From the NCBI GenBank assembly GCA_964605095.1, contig CAZSBS010000075.1, positions 1 through 17,988 of the forward strand: DNA of 17,988 nucleotides, given 5' to 3'. The stretch comes from JAUWQU01 sp964605095 (GTDB lineage Bacteria > Planctomycetota > Phycisphaerae > SM23-33). A program made the translations under genes and the position numbers. A model generated the notes under the pieces. It saw only the letters and a program-made list of their open reading frames with translations, did no database searches and was not told where the DNA came from. Below are positions 7,037 through 13,455 of the stretch, in pieces. Position 1 is the stretch's first letter, and the number at the start of each line of letters is the position of its first letter.

Positions 7037-8020
7037 CTACTCCATCGGGTACTTCAGCCCCCATTGCTTGCGGATGTCGTCCATGAGCGTAATGATCGAG
7101 AGCGTCTCGTCGAGCGGCATGATGTCGGATTCCTTCTTGCCGGCGGCGAGGCAGCGGGCGACTTCCTCGATCTGGTAGTTGAAGCCGTTGCCGACAACCG
7201 GCGGGGCGATGGCCTCGGGTTCCTTGCCGTTGACCATGAGCGTAAGCTCGCTGCCGCGCCACCACTGGTTGTGCAGGTGGATGCGTCCTTCGGTGCCCAG
7301 CAGCCAGGCCTCCATCGGCGTCTGCGTGCGGACGCCGGCGGCCATTACGGAAATCCGTCCGCCGTCGTACTTGACGACCATCCCGGCCTGCTCATCGACG
7401 CCGGTAGCGCCAATGTGCGCCTCGGCCGCCACGCCCCGAGCCTGCCCGAAGAACATGCTCGACAGGCTGATGGGGTAAATCCCCACGTCAAGCAGGCCGC
7501 CGCCGGCGAGGCCGGGATTCAGCGTCCGCCTGGACGGGTCCCATTCGCCGCGGAATCCGAAGTCCGCCATGATCATCCGCAGCTCGCCGATCGCGCCAGC
7601 ATCGACCAGTTCCTTGGCCTTGCGGATCGGCGGCAGGAAGCGGGTCCACATGGCCTCCATGAGGAACAGCCCGGCGGCGCGGGCAGAGTCGATCATCTCG
7701 CGCGCCTGGCCGGCGTTGAGGGCAAACGGTTTTTCACACAGTACCGCCTTGCGGTTCTTCAGGCACAGGAGGGTGTTCTCCGCGTGCATCGGGTTGGGCG
7801 TGGCGACGTAGACGGCGTCGACGTCCGCATCGGCCGCCAGGGCCTCGTAACTGCCGTGACGGTGGGGGATGTCGAACTCCAGGCCGAACGCGTCGGCATT
7901 GGCCCGCGTCCGCGATCCGACGGCCACCACCTCGCTGCCGGGCGTCTGCCGCACGCCCACCGCGAACTTGCGGGCGATGTGTCCCGTGGCGAGTATGCCC
8001 CAACGCAGCTTGTCTGCCAT
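7037..8020 (-). CDS. Gfo/Idh/MocA family NAD(P)-dependent oxidoreductase
   Basis: Probable soluble sugar or polyol dehydrogenase, closest in its motifs to the dihydrodiol/D-xylose dehydrogenase branch. An N-terminal Rossmann fold (WGILATGHIARKFA, residues 7-20, then VVAVGSRT) is followed by the family signature CEKPFALN with Lys97. The C-terminal domain has MEAMWTRFLPP (121-131) and GGGLLDVGIYPISL (173-186), where Tyr182 occupies the usual catalytic position. Total 327 aa, complete. Start chosen at 8020: the AAAGGA at 8029-8034 lies 8 nt upstream of it, whereas the in-frame ATG at 8029 overlaps that site. It is the last gene of an apparent operon, 44 nt downstream of the nitroreductase gene. 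The substrate cannot be read; in this context a sugar or uronate derivative is possible. Confidence 0.88.
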   Translation of the reverse strand: MADKLRWGILATGHIARKFAVGVRQTPGSEVVAVGSRTRANADAFGLEFDIPHRHGSYEALAADADVDAVYVATPNPMHAENTLLCLKNRKAVLCEKPFALNAGQAREMIDSARAAGLFLMEAMWTRFLPPIRKAKELVDAGAIGELRMIMADFGFRGEWDPSRRTLNPGLAGGGLLDVGIYPISLSSMFFGQARGVAAEAHIGATGVDEQAGMVVKYDGGRISVMAAGVRTQTPMEAWLLGTEGRIHLHNQWWRGSELTLMVNGKEPEAIAPPVVGNGFNYQIEEVARCLAAGKKESDIMPLDETLSIITLMDDIRKQWGLKYPME

Positions 8021-8028
8021 GATGTGCA

Positions 8029-8034
8029 TCCTTT
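8029..8034 (-). promoter_or_regulatory. Shine-Dalgarno that decides the Gfo/Idh start
   Basis: AAAGGA on the minus strand, 8 nt from the ATG at 8020. The alternative in-frame ATG at 8029 overlaps this site and could not use it. Confidence 0.6.
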
Positions 8035-8064
8035 CCGAGAAAAAGTAGCCTGTCCCGTTTTTCT

Positions 8065-8577
8065 CTACCAGCGGTTGTGGTGGACCCGCTCGGGCTCGTA
8101 GCGGTCGATCGGGCGGGAAGGCTTGGCGGGGTTGCCGACGGCGATCACGCAGAACGGCGTGATGTTATCCGGCATACCCAGGAGTTGCCGCAGGCCATCG
8201 ACGCGGGCGGCGTCCGGGTAGATGCCCAGCCAGACCGCCCCGAGCCCGATGGCGCGGGCGGCGATGAGGATGTTCTGCGTCGCGGCCGCACAATCCTGCG
8301 GCCAGTACGGCGCGGACAGGGCCGCGTCGCCGCCGTCGGAGCAGACGACTATGGCCATCGGCGCCTGCCGCAGCATCGGCGAGTAAGCCTGTACGTCGGA
8401 GATCTTGCAGAGCGTTTCGCGGTCGTCCACGACGACGAAATGCCACGGCCTCTGGTTGCACGCCGATGGTGAGGCCATGCCCGCCTTGAGCAACTGCTCG
8501 ACCTGCTCGGCTGCCACGGGCTCGGGTGTGTAAGACCGGCAGCTTCGCCTCGATAGGATGGCTTCCAGTGCGTCCAT
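8065..8577 (-). CDS. Small nitroreductase-family flavoprotein
   Basis: FMN-dependent NAD(P)H oxidoreductase of the short nitroreductase type. The physiological substrate is not predictable. From the ATG at 8577 the protein has 170 aa, typical of the compact subfamily. Visible: EAILSRRSCRSY (5-16, FMN-phosphate Arg residues), ASPSACNQRPWHFVVV (35-50), AIGLGAVWLGIYPD (109-122) and the closing CVIAVGNPAKP (143-153). The frame is open upstream to 8625, but that extension overlaps the end of the HAD gene and adds residues that do not fit the family; the ATG at 8577 gives the canonical MDALEAI start. Its ribosome-binding site is weak. It lies 14 nt after the HAD stop and 44 nt before the Gfo/Idh start, indicating co-transcription with both. 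Confidence 0.88.
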   Translation of the reverse strand: MDALEAILSRRSCRSYTPEPVAAEQVEQLLKAGMASPSACNQRPWHFVVVDDRETLCKISDVQAYSPMLRQAPMAIVVCSDGGDAALSAPYWPQDCAAATQNILIAARAIGLGAVWLGIYPDAARVDGLRQLLGMPDNITPFCVIAVGNPAKPSRPIDRYEPERVHHNRW

Positions 8578-8591
8578 TGTTGTGCGTCCCG

Positions 8592-9506
8592 TTACTTGGT
8601 TTTGTCGTGAGAAATCGTTTTCCACGGCGGTGTCGACGGCAGGTGAGATAGGAACTCCTCGATGAGCTTGTCCTCATAGGCTCCGCGGTAGTCGCCGGCG
8701 AAGAAGCGGTCAGCCGCCTCGTCGCGGAGCCGCTTCCACGACTCGGCCTCATCGCCGGGGTTGATCGGGTAGAAGCACGCGTGATTGGCCCTGGCGGCCT
8801 TGAGGTCTCCCGGGGCGTCGCCGATCATCAGTATCCTGTCCGTCTGGTACCTGCCGCCGGCGGCGTACTGGATATGCTCGGTCTTGGAGCCCAGTTCCTG
8901 CCCGCAGATCATGGCGGCCAGGTTGTCGATGCCGTGCTCCCGCCACTCGCGCGAAAGCGCCTCGCCCGGCGTGGCGGAGACCACCATCACGTCGGCCAGC
9001 CGGCGGATCTTCTCGATGCTCTCGCGGACGTGCGGGTACGGCGGCACGCCGCGAACGAACTTCGCCACGGCCTCGTTGACGGCCCTGGACCACTCAAGCG
9101 CATGCATGAGGTCCGGCTTACCGGTAGCCTTGGCCCTGGCCTCAAGCGCCGGGTTGCCAAGCTGCGTCTCTTCCTTGATCCACTTGCGCAGGGCGTCCAC
9201 ATGAGGGGCCTTGTAGCCGCGCTCGATGCACTCGGGGCGATCCGCGAGCAGGTCGAAGGTCATCACCAGCGCGGGAAAACGGTTTATGCCGCGCCACCGG
9301 CTGTAGAGGTTCACCCACTCAGCCGTCTGACGCGCCAGGCGGGATACCGCCTGGAGGTTGTAGGAGTTGATGATGTTGGGGATGAAGCACTCCTTGTGCT
9401 TTATCTCCATCGTGTCGAAAGCGCAGCCATCGCTGTCGATGCCTACAAAAAAGTCCCGCGCCTTGGCGAACGCATTGAGCTTACCGATGCTGTCGTCGTT
9501 TGCCAT
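8592..9506 (-). CDS. HAD-superfamily hydrolase (probable phosphatase)
   Basis: Predicted cytoplasmic phosphohydrolase. All four HAD motifs are visible: motif I FVGIDSDGCAFD with nucleophile Asp24 and acid/base Asp26; motif II VVSATPGEA with Ser177/Thr179; motif III Lys208 in LGSKTEH; and motif IV LMIGDAPGDLKAA with Asp230 and Asp234. About 145 residues lie between motifs I and II, which is a large C1-type cap that would set specificity and does not point to a named subfamily. It has 304 aa and is complete. AGGCGG about 6 nt upstream of the ATG may serve as ribosome-binding site. It is the first gene of the HAD-nitroreductase-Gfo/Idh operon. The palindromic element B ends only about 17 nt before its start codon, leaving no room for a separate promoter downstream of that element. 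Confidence 0.85.
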   Translation of the reverse strand: MANDDSIGKLNAFAKARDFFVGIDSDGCAFDTMEIKHKECFIPNIINSYNLQAVSRLARQTAEWVNLYSRWRGINRFPALVMTFDLLADRPECIERGYKAPHVDALRKWIKEETQLGNPALEARAKATGKPDLMHALEWSRAVNEAVAKFVRGVPPYPHVRESIEKIRRLADVMVVSATPGEALSREWREHGIDNLAAMICGQELGSKTEHIQYAAGGRYQTDRILMIGDAPGDLKAARANHACFYPINPGDEAESWKRLRDEAADRFFAGDYRGAYEDKLIEEFLSHLPSTPPWKTISHDKTK

Positions 9507-9522
9507 TATTGGCCGCCTGTCC

Positions 9523-9706
9523 GGGAAGAAGAGAAAAAGAAGAAGCTTTTGAGAGGGATTATAGGATTAAAGTATTACATGGATTAGTAGAGGTGAATTC
9601 GATTATCTTCTTCCTAATCCATGTAATCATCTAATCCATGTAATCCCCATTTAAAGCCGTTTCTTCTTCAGCCTCCGCGTCTCTGTGCCTCTGCGGTAAT
9701 CGTCTC
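9523..9706. repeat. Composite nested palindrome, element B
   Basis: Same architecture as elements C and D. The inner stem is perfect over 14 bp: 9574-9587 (ATTACATGGATTAG) with 9614-9627. Flanking it, a degraded AGGGATTATAGGATTA (left, 9554-9569) faces TAATCCATGTAATCCCC (right, 9632-9648). Purine words AAGAAGAG and AAGAAGAAG (9525-9544) face TTTCTTCTTC (9660-9669). The right outer arm (9672-9706, CCTCCGCGTCTCTGTGCCTC and onward) is present, but the left GCAGAG arm is absent, so this copy looks truncated next to the HAD gene start. It fills the space between the SDR and HAD genes. Confidence 0.8.
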
Positions 9707-9708
9707 TA

Positions 9709-10527
9709 TCAGATCGTGTACACGTTGAACCCGCCGTCGACGGGCACGACGACGCCGGTGATGAATTTCGACGCGTCGCTGATGAGCCAAACCAGCGTGC
9801 CGATAAGCTCATCCGGCGTGCCGAAGCGGCCCATGGGCGTCTTGTCGATGATCTGCTTGCCGCGGGCCGTCAGGTCGCCTGTCTTCTCGTCGGTCAGCAG
9901 GAATCGGTTCTGCTCGGTCAGGAAGAAGCCCGGCGCGACGGCGTTGACTCGGATGGACTTCGAGTGGTTAAGGGCCATGTACGTCGCCAGCCATTCGGTG
10001 AAGTTGCTTATTGCCGCCTTGGCGGCAGAGTAGCCCACCACTCGCGTCAGCGGGTGAAACGCGCTCATCGAGGAGATGTTGATGATGACGCCCTGGCCCG
10101 CTTTCGCCATGGCCTTGCCAAAGACCTGGCAGGGCAGCATCGTGCCGATGCAGTTGAGCTCGAAGACCCACCGCAGCGCGTCGGTGGGCAGGTCGAAGAA
10201 CGTCGTCGGCGGGGCGCAGGTGGCCTCCTTCTTGTTGCCGCCGGCGGCGTTGATCAGCACATCGACCCGGCCAAGGGCTTCTGCCGCCAGGCCGTAGGCC
10301 GCCTCGACGGAGTCCTTGTTCAGGACGTTGACTTCGATGGCAACCGCCGTGCCGCCATCGGCCTGGATCCGCTTGCAGAGTTCGCCGGCGCGGGTGGTGT
10401 CGAGGTCCATCACGGCCAGTCTGGCTCCGCGGGCGGCCAGGGCCTTGCACATGGATGCACCCAGCACGCCGGCCCCGCCGGTGATGGCCACGCATTTGCC
10501 TTCAACGCTGAAGAGACTGTCAATCAC
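9709..10527 (-). CDS. uxuB: SDR-family D-mannonate oxidoreductase (fructuronate reductase, UxuB/YjmF type)
   Basis: NAD(P)-dependent reductase interconverting D-fructuronate and D-mannonate in hexuronate breakdown. SDR features: Rossmann TGGAGVLGA (16-24), LINAAGG (91-97), Asn125, ISSMSA with the catalytic Ser (151-156), and Tyr166-x3-Lys170 in VVGYSAAKAA. The subfamily words PLTRVVGYSAAKAAISNF, NAVAPGFFLTEQNR (195-208), TPMGRFGTPDELIGTLVWL and the ending VVPVDGGFNVYTI match the SDR-type mannonate oxidoreductase group and not generic SDRs. Length 272 aa. The start codon is GTG at 10525-10527, preceded by AAAGGCGG. UxaE, the preceding step of the same route, is encoded two genes away, which supports the assignment. 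Residual doubt: some close SDRs act on 2-keto-3-deoxygluconate or other sugar acids. Confidence 0.75.
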   Translation of the reverse strand: MIDSLFSVEGKCVAITGGAGVLGASMCKALAARGARLAVMDLDTTRAGELCKRIQADGGTAVAIEVNVLNKDSVEAAYGLAAEALGRVDVLINAAGGNKKEATCAPPTTFFDLPTDALRWVFELNCIGTMLPCQVFGKAMAKAGQGVIINISSMSAFHPLTRVVGYSAAKAAISNFTEWLATYMALNHSKSIRVNAVAPGFFLTEQNRFLLTDEKTGDLTARGKQIIDKTPMGRFGTPDELIGTLVWLISDASKFITGVVVPVDGGFNVYTI

Positions 10528-10541
10528 TGCCGCCGCCTTTC

Positions 10542-10788
10542 TTCTTCAAGAACCGATTTCACGCGGAGAGTGCAGAGGCCGCTGAAAGGAAAAAGAAGAA
10601 AGAGAAACAGAAGCAGCAGAAGAAGCATTTGATGGGGATTACACGGATTCAAGGATTACATGGATTAAGAACTTATATATATGCTTCAATCCACCTAATC
10701 ATATAATCCATGTAATCCCCATCTGCTGTTTCTTCTGCTTCTTTGCCTCTGCGTTCTCCGCGTTAAATCTTCTTCTTCTTCTTTTCGC
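10542..10788. repeat. Composite nested palindrome, element C
   Basis: The most complete outer arms of the family. Left outer arm 10561-10579 (ACGCGGAGAGTGCAGAGGC) pairs with 10745-10763 over 19 positions: 17 Watson-Crick and two G-T. Purine words around 10595-10626 face TTTCTTCTGCTTCTT around 10729-10744. The inner stem 10631-10649 (GATGGGGATTACACGGATT) pairs with 10705-10723 with one mismatch, and further GATTA and GGATT words continue it inward toward an AT-rich loop containing TATATATA (about 10674-10682). An additional CTTCTTCTTCTTCTT stretch lies at 10768-10784. It fills the space between the SGNH and SDR genes. Confidence 0.85.
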
Positions 10789-11559
10789 CTACTTGGGCGA
10801 AGGCGCGGCGATCTTTTTGTCCGGCACGCCCATGCCGCGAAGGCCCGCGACGGCCATGATCGCGTCGCCCAGCGGCTTCATGTGTACGCCGTCCTGCGTC
10901 AGCCAGTTGCCCTTGAAGTCGGCGGGCTTCTTGGCCAGGGCGGTCAGGAACATCTGGTGGAGGTCGACGAAGCCGCACTTCTTCTGGGCCGCCAGTTCCT
11001 TCATCGCCTTGACGTAGAGCGCCAGGCGCTTCTGCCCCTCGTGCTTGGGGTCTTCCTGGATGACGGTTGGCGCCAGCAGGACCACCTTGATTCCGGCGGC
11101 CTGGGCCTGGTCGATCATCTTGCCAACGTTTTCCTTGTAGGCGGCGAGCACTTTGGGGTCGTGGGGCTGGCCGAGGCGGTGCCACACGTCGTTGATGCCG
11201 ATGTTGAGCGTCAGCAGGGCGGGCTTCTTCTTGAGCACGTCCCTGTCGAACCGCTCGATGCAGTCCTCAGCCTTGTGGCCGCTGACGCCGGCGTTGATGA
11301 TTTGGGGCAGCTTGAGGTCCGGGTACTGCTGGGCGAAGAACGCATCCATGTCGCGGAGGTATCCGCCGCCGGCGGTGATGGAGTCGCCCATGCAGACGAT
11401 CTGGTCGCCGGCCTTGAGCAGCAGTTGCTTGGGCGTGCCCTTGGCTGGGCCGACGAGTTTGACGGCTTTGGCAAGCAGGTTCTCGGCGGCAAGGGCCGGG
11501 CCGGCCAGTACGCCGACGATTGCGAATACGGCGGTGAGGCACAAAAGTGTTCGTTTCAT
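10789..11559 (-). CDS. Secreted SGNH/GDSL hydrolase (probable carbohydrate esterase)
   Basis: Predicted exported serine esterase. The N-terminal 24 residues (MKRTLLCLTAVFAIVGVLAG then PALA) form a signal peptide cleaved after ALA. SGNH blocks: block I VCMGDSITAGGG with nucleophile Ser60; block II INAGVSGHKAED supplying the Gly; block III LNIGINDVW with Asn123; and block V DGVHM with Asp223 and His226. The lengths, 256 aa for the precursor and about 232 mature, fit a single SGNH domain. Family members often remove acetyl groups from pectin or xylan, and the neighbouring uronate genes make that a reasonable guess, but no carbohydrate-esterase subfamily signature is evident. AGGAAG lies 11 nt before the ATG. 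A good promoter candidate lies at 11634-11662, so this gene probably starts its own transcript. Confidence 0.85.
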   Translation of the reverse strand: MKRTLLCLTAVFAIVGVLAGPALAAENLLAKAVKLVGPAKGTPKQLLLKAGDQIVCMGDSITAGGGYLRDMDAFFAQQYPDLKLPQIINAGVSGHKAEDCIERFDRDVLKKKPALLTLNIGINDVWHRLGQPHDPKVLAAYKENVGKMIDQAQAAGIKVVLLAPTVIQEDPKHEGQKRLALYVKAMKELAAQKKCGFVDLHQMFLTALAKKPADFKGNWLTQDGVHMKPLGDAIMAVAGLRGMGVPDKKIAAPSPK

Positions 11560-11633
11560 GGCTTGTTTCGCTTCCTATGCAAGGGTTTACCCACCGGCGA
11601 CGTTGTCTCAACGTTTCGCCGACGGGAACCGCA

Positions 11634-11662
11634 AGTATAGCGCCCGCGGCGGCGGGACGCAA
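11634..11662 (-). promoter_or_regulatory. Candidate sigma70 promoter for the SGNH hydrolase gene
   Basis: On the minus strand TTGCGT (11657-11662) is followed after exactly 17 nt by TATACT (11634-11639, 5 of 6 to TATAAT). This predicts a transcript start near 11627 and a leader of about 67 nt to the ATG at 11559. Confidence 0.5.
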
Positions 11663-11681
11663 GGGAGTCTCGTTCGTCGTG

Positions 11682-11695
11682 GCGTCGTAAGACGC
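11682..11695. repeat. Short hairpin downstream of uxaE
   Basis: GCGTC and GACGC around the loop GTAA form a 5-bp stem about 30 nt past the uxaE stop. No U-tract follows on the minus strand, so any role as a terminator of uxaE is doubtful. Confidence 0.3.
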
Positions 11696-11726
11696 TATCC
11701 CCCGGATATGCCCCTACAAACGGCTG

Positions 11727-13214
11727 TCAGTTTCGGAACGCTTCCAGGTGCCGGCCGAGATGTGCGGCGAGGTTGGCGTAGTGGGCCTGCTCATCGGCGG
11801 CCAGGGCGGTGTAGAGGCGGTCGCGGAAGCGTTTGCCGCCGTTGGCGGTCAGGACCGAACCGAACGTGCAGTGCAGCGCCTGCCGCGCGTGGAAGTTGTC
11901 GATTTGCCCGGCAAGCTCATCGTCGGGCATATCGGCCGCGGGCGGCAGTTTCGACATGTCGGCCGAGACGTGATAGGTCCTGCGGTCCGCGTCGTAGTGC
12001 TTGCGGGCGAAGTCGTATATCTGGCGGAACAGGCCGGGGTCGATGCCCGCGACGGTGCGGACGGCTTCGAGGTAGCTCGTCCCGGCCGTCTTTAGATGCA
12101 CCAGCCCGCCGGCGAGATCGGCGATTACGGGATAAATGCTGAACTTGTCGCTGCCGGAGTGGATCGACATCTTGTAAGGCCCCAGCGTCCGCATGACCGC
12201 GACGTGCCGGGCGAAGTCGGCGGCGAAGGCGTCGACGTCACCGATGTAGTCCACGCCTTTCTCGAAACGCCCGACGAACCGCGGGGCCATCGCCACCCAG
12301 GTTACGCCCAGGCGTCGCAACTCGCTTGCGAAGAAGTAATGCTCAGCCGCGGTGGTGGGGGTGTCGGTCTCGTCGACGGAGACCTCCAGTTCGAAGGGTC
12401 CCGTGGCGGCCTGCTGGAGATGGCGGAACATGGTTACGGTGTTCGCGACGGCCCGGCCATACTTTGCGGCTGCGCGAAGGAAGGCAAGCTCGTCGATGGA
12501 CACTTCCTGCCCGCCGGCGAGGGGGAAGGTTTTTCCGGCGTACGCGGCCCGCAGGTCGCCGGGCGAGGTGGCGAGCGTTTCGTAATCGAGTTGGGCGAGT
12601 TTCTCAGCCAGGGCGGCGGGTGGCAGGGAGTCGGCGGCGTTGTCAACGTGGGCGCCGGGGTCGATGGTGAACTGCGTGAACCCGGCCTCGACGGTGGGGG
12701 GGATGTCCTGGGGGTTCTGGAGGTGGTCGGCGTCGGAGCCGAAGCCGTCCGTGAAGCCCTCCTGGATTACGCCGTAGGTGGCGCAGTCCATTACCTGCTC
12801 GGGCGTTCGGGCGGTGCGGGTCATCTCGCGGATGGACTGCTGTGCGAAGACCGGCGCGATGCCCGTGCCGCGAACGGCGCGGATGTGGCCCGGCGTCGCC
12901 AGGCCCAGGCGGTCGCCGAAGCCGGCGCTGGTTGCCAAGCCAAGGCACCTGGGGGCGGACCATGGCAGGAGCTTTCGCAGCGCGGCGGCGTTGTCGTGCC
13001 CGCACGGGCCGACGCAGACGCATTTGCCATCGATCTCGCCGACTTTGGTGACGTTCGGCAGGCACGCGCCGTCGCCGCAGTCGGCGCAGCCGATGAGCTT
13101 TTCCGCGCCGCCGGAGCCCGCCCGGCGGCCTAGGAAGTACGTGCCATTGTCGCCTCGCTGCACACTGGCGGGGTAGATGTCCAGTCCCGTGATTTGTCGC
13201 AGTTTGTCGATCAT
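11727..13214 (-). CDS. uxaE: Tagaturonate epimerase (UxaE family)
   Basis: Epimerase converting D-tagaturonate to D-fructuronate, which lets galacturonate enter the glucuronate branch without UxaA/UxaB (the Thermotoga-type pathway). Recognised from GFGDRLGLATPGHI (98-111), FAQQSIREMTRTARTPEQVM (123-142), QEGFTDGFGSDADHLQNPQD (151-170), FTIDPGAHVDNAAD (182-195), VSVDETDTPTTAAEHYFFA (279-297) and MSIHSGSDKFSIYPVIAD (349-366), followed by a closing helical segment to Asn495. The size, 495 aa, agrees with the family. Unusual: six cysteines between residues 43 and 71 in the arrangement C-x2-C-x4-C-x13-C-x-C-x3-C. No clear Shine-Dalgarno precedes the ATG at 13214, and palindromic element D begins about 12 nt upstream. 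The UxuB-like SDR that would use its product is two genes downstream. Confidence 0.82.
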   Translation of the reverse strand: MIDKLRQITGLDIYPASVQRGDNGTYFLGRRAGSGGAEKLIGCADCGDGACLPNVTKVGEIDGKCVCVGPCGHDNAAALRKLLPWSAPRCLGLATSAGFGDRLGLATPGHIRAVRGTGIAPVFAQQSIREMTRTARTPEQVMDCATYGVIQEGFTDGFGSDADHLQNPQDIPPTVEAGFTQFTIDPGAHVDNAADSLPPAALAEKLAQLDYETLATSPGDLRAAYAGKTFPLAGGQEVSIDELAFLRAAAKYGRAVANTVTMFRHLQQAATGPFELEVSVDETDTPTTAAEHYFFASELRRLGVTWVAMAPRFVGRFEKGVDYIGDVDAFAADFARHVAVMRTLGPYKMSIHSGSDKFSIYPVIADLAGGLVHLKTAGTSYLEAVRTVAGIDPGLFRQIYDFARKHYDADRRTYHVSADMSKLPPAADMPDDELAGQIDNFHARQALHCTFGSVLTANGGKRFRDRLYTALAADEQAHYANLAAHLGRHLEAFRN

Positions 13215-13225
13215 CTTGAGAAAGT

Positions 13226-13455
13226 CTCAACGCAGAGAACGCGGAGGCCGCGGAGCGAAGAAAGAAGAAGAAAGAAAAAGCAAAAGAAGCTTTAGATGGG
13301 GATTACATGGATTAGAGGATTACATGGATAACAGAACATATGACTTTCCTAATCCATGTAATCCTTTAATCCATGTAATCCCCATCAGATGTTTCTTCTT
13401 CTTCTGTTACCCTCTGTGCCTCTGCGTCTCTGCGGTAATCCTCTTTCTGTTTCTT
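13226..13455. repeat. Composite nested palindrome, element D (35-bp inner hairpin)
   Basis: The best-preserved inner hairpin of the family. 13295-13314 (GATGGGGATTACATGGATTA) pairs perfectly with 13367-13386. One G-T pair (13315 with 13366) follows, then a perfect 14 bp (13316-13329 with 13352-13365). The total is 35 paired positions around a 22-nt loop containing CATATG. Purine words GAAGAAAGAAGAAGAAAG (13257-13274) face TTTCTTCTTCTTCTG (13392-13406). The left outer arm ACGCAGAGAACGCGGAGG (13230-13247) faces GCCTCTGCGTCTCTGCGGT (13419-13437). On the minus strand the hairpin is followed by a pyrimidine-rich CTTCTTTTGCTTTTTC tract, as in an intrinsic terminator. It fills the space between gnd and uxaE. 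Confidence 0.9.

Noticed and set aside
8578..8625. Longer nitroreductase starting at 8625
   Set aside because: It overlaps the 3' end of the HAD gene and adds 16 residues with no family match; the internal ATG at 8577 gives the canonical N-terminus.
10561..13366. G-T pairs in the palindromes as evidence for folding of plus-strand RNA only
   Set aside because: Two G-T pairs in C and one in D favour plus-strand RNA, but the C-A mismatch at 10644/10710 in element C is a G-U pair only in minus-strand RNA, so there is no consistent strand bias.
9523..13455. Spaced GATTACATGG repeats read as a CRISPR array
   Set aside because: The units are only a few bases apart, are arranged as inverted and not direct repeats with spacers, occur in separate intergenic regions and have no cas gene nearby.
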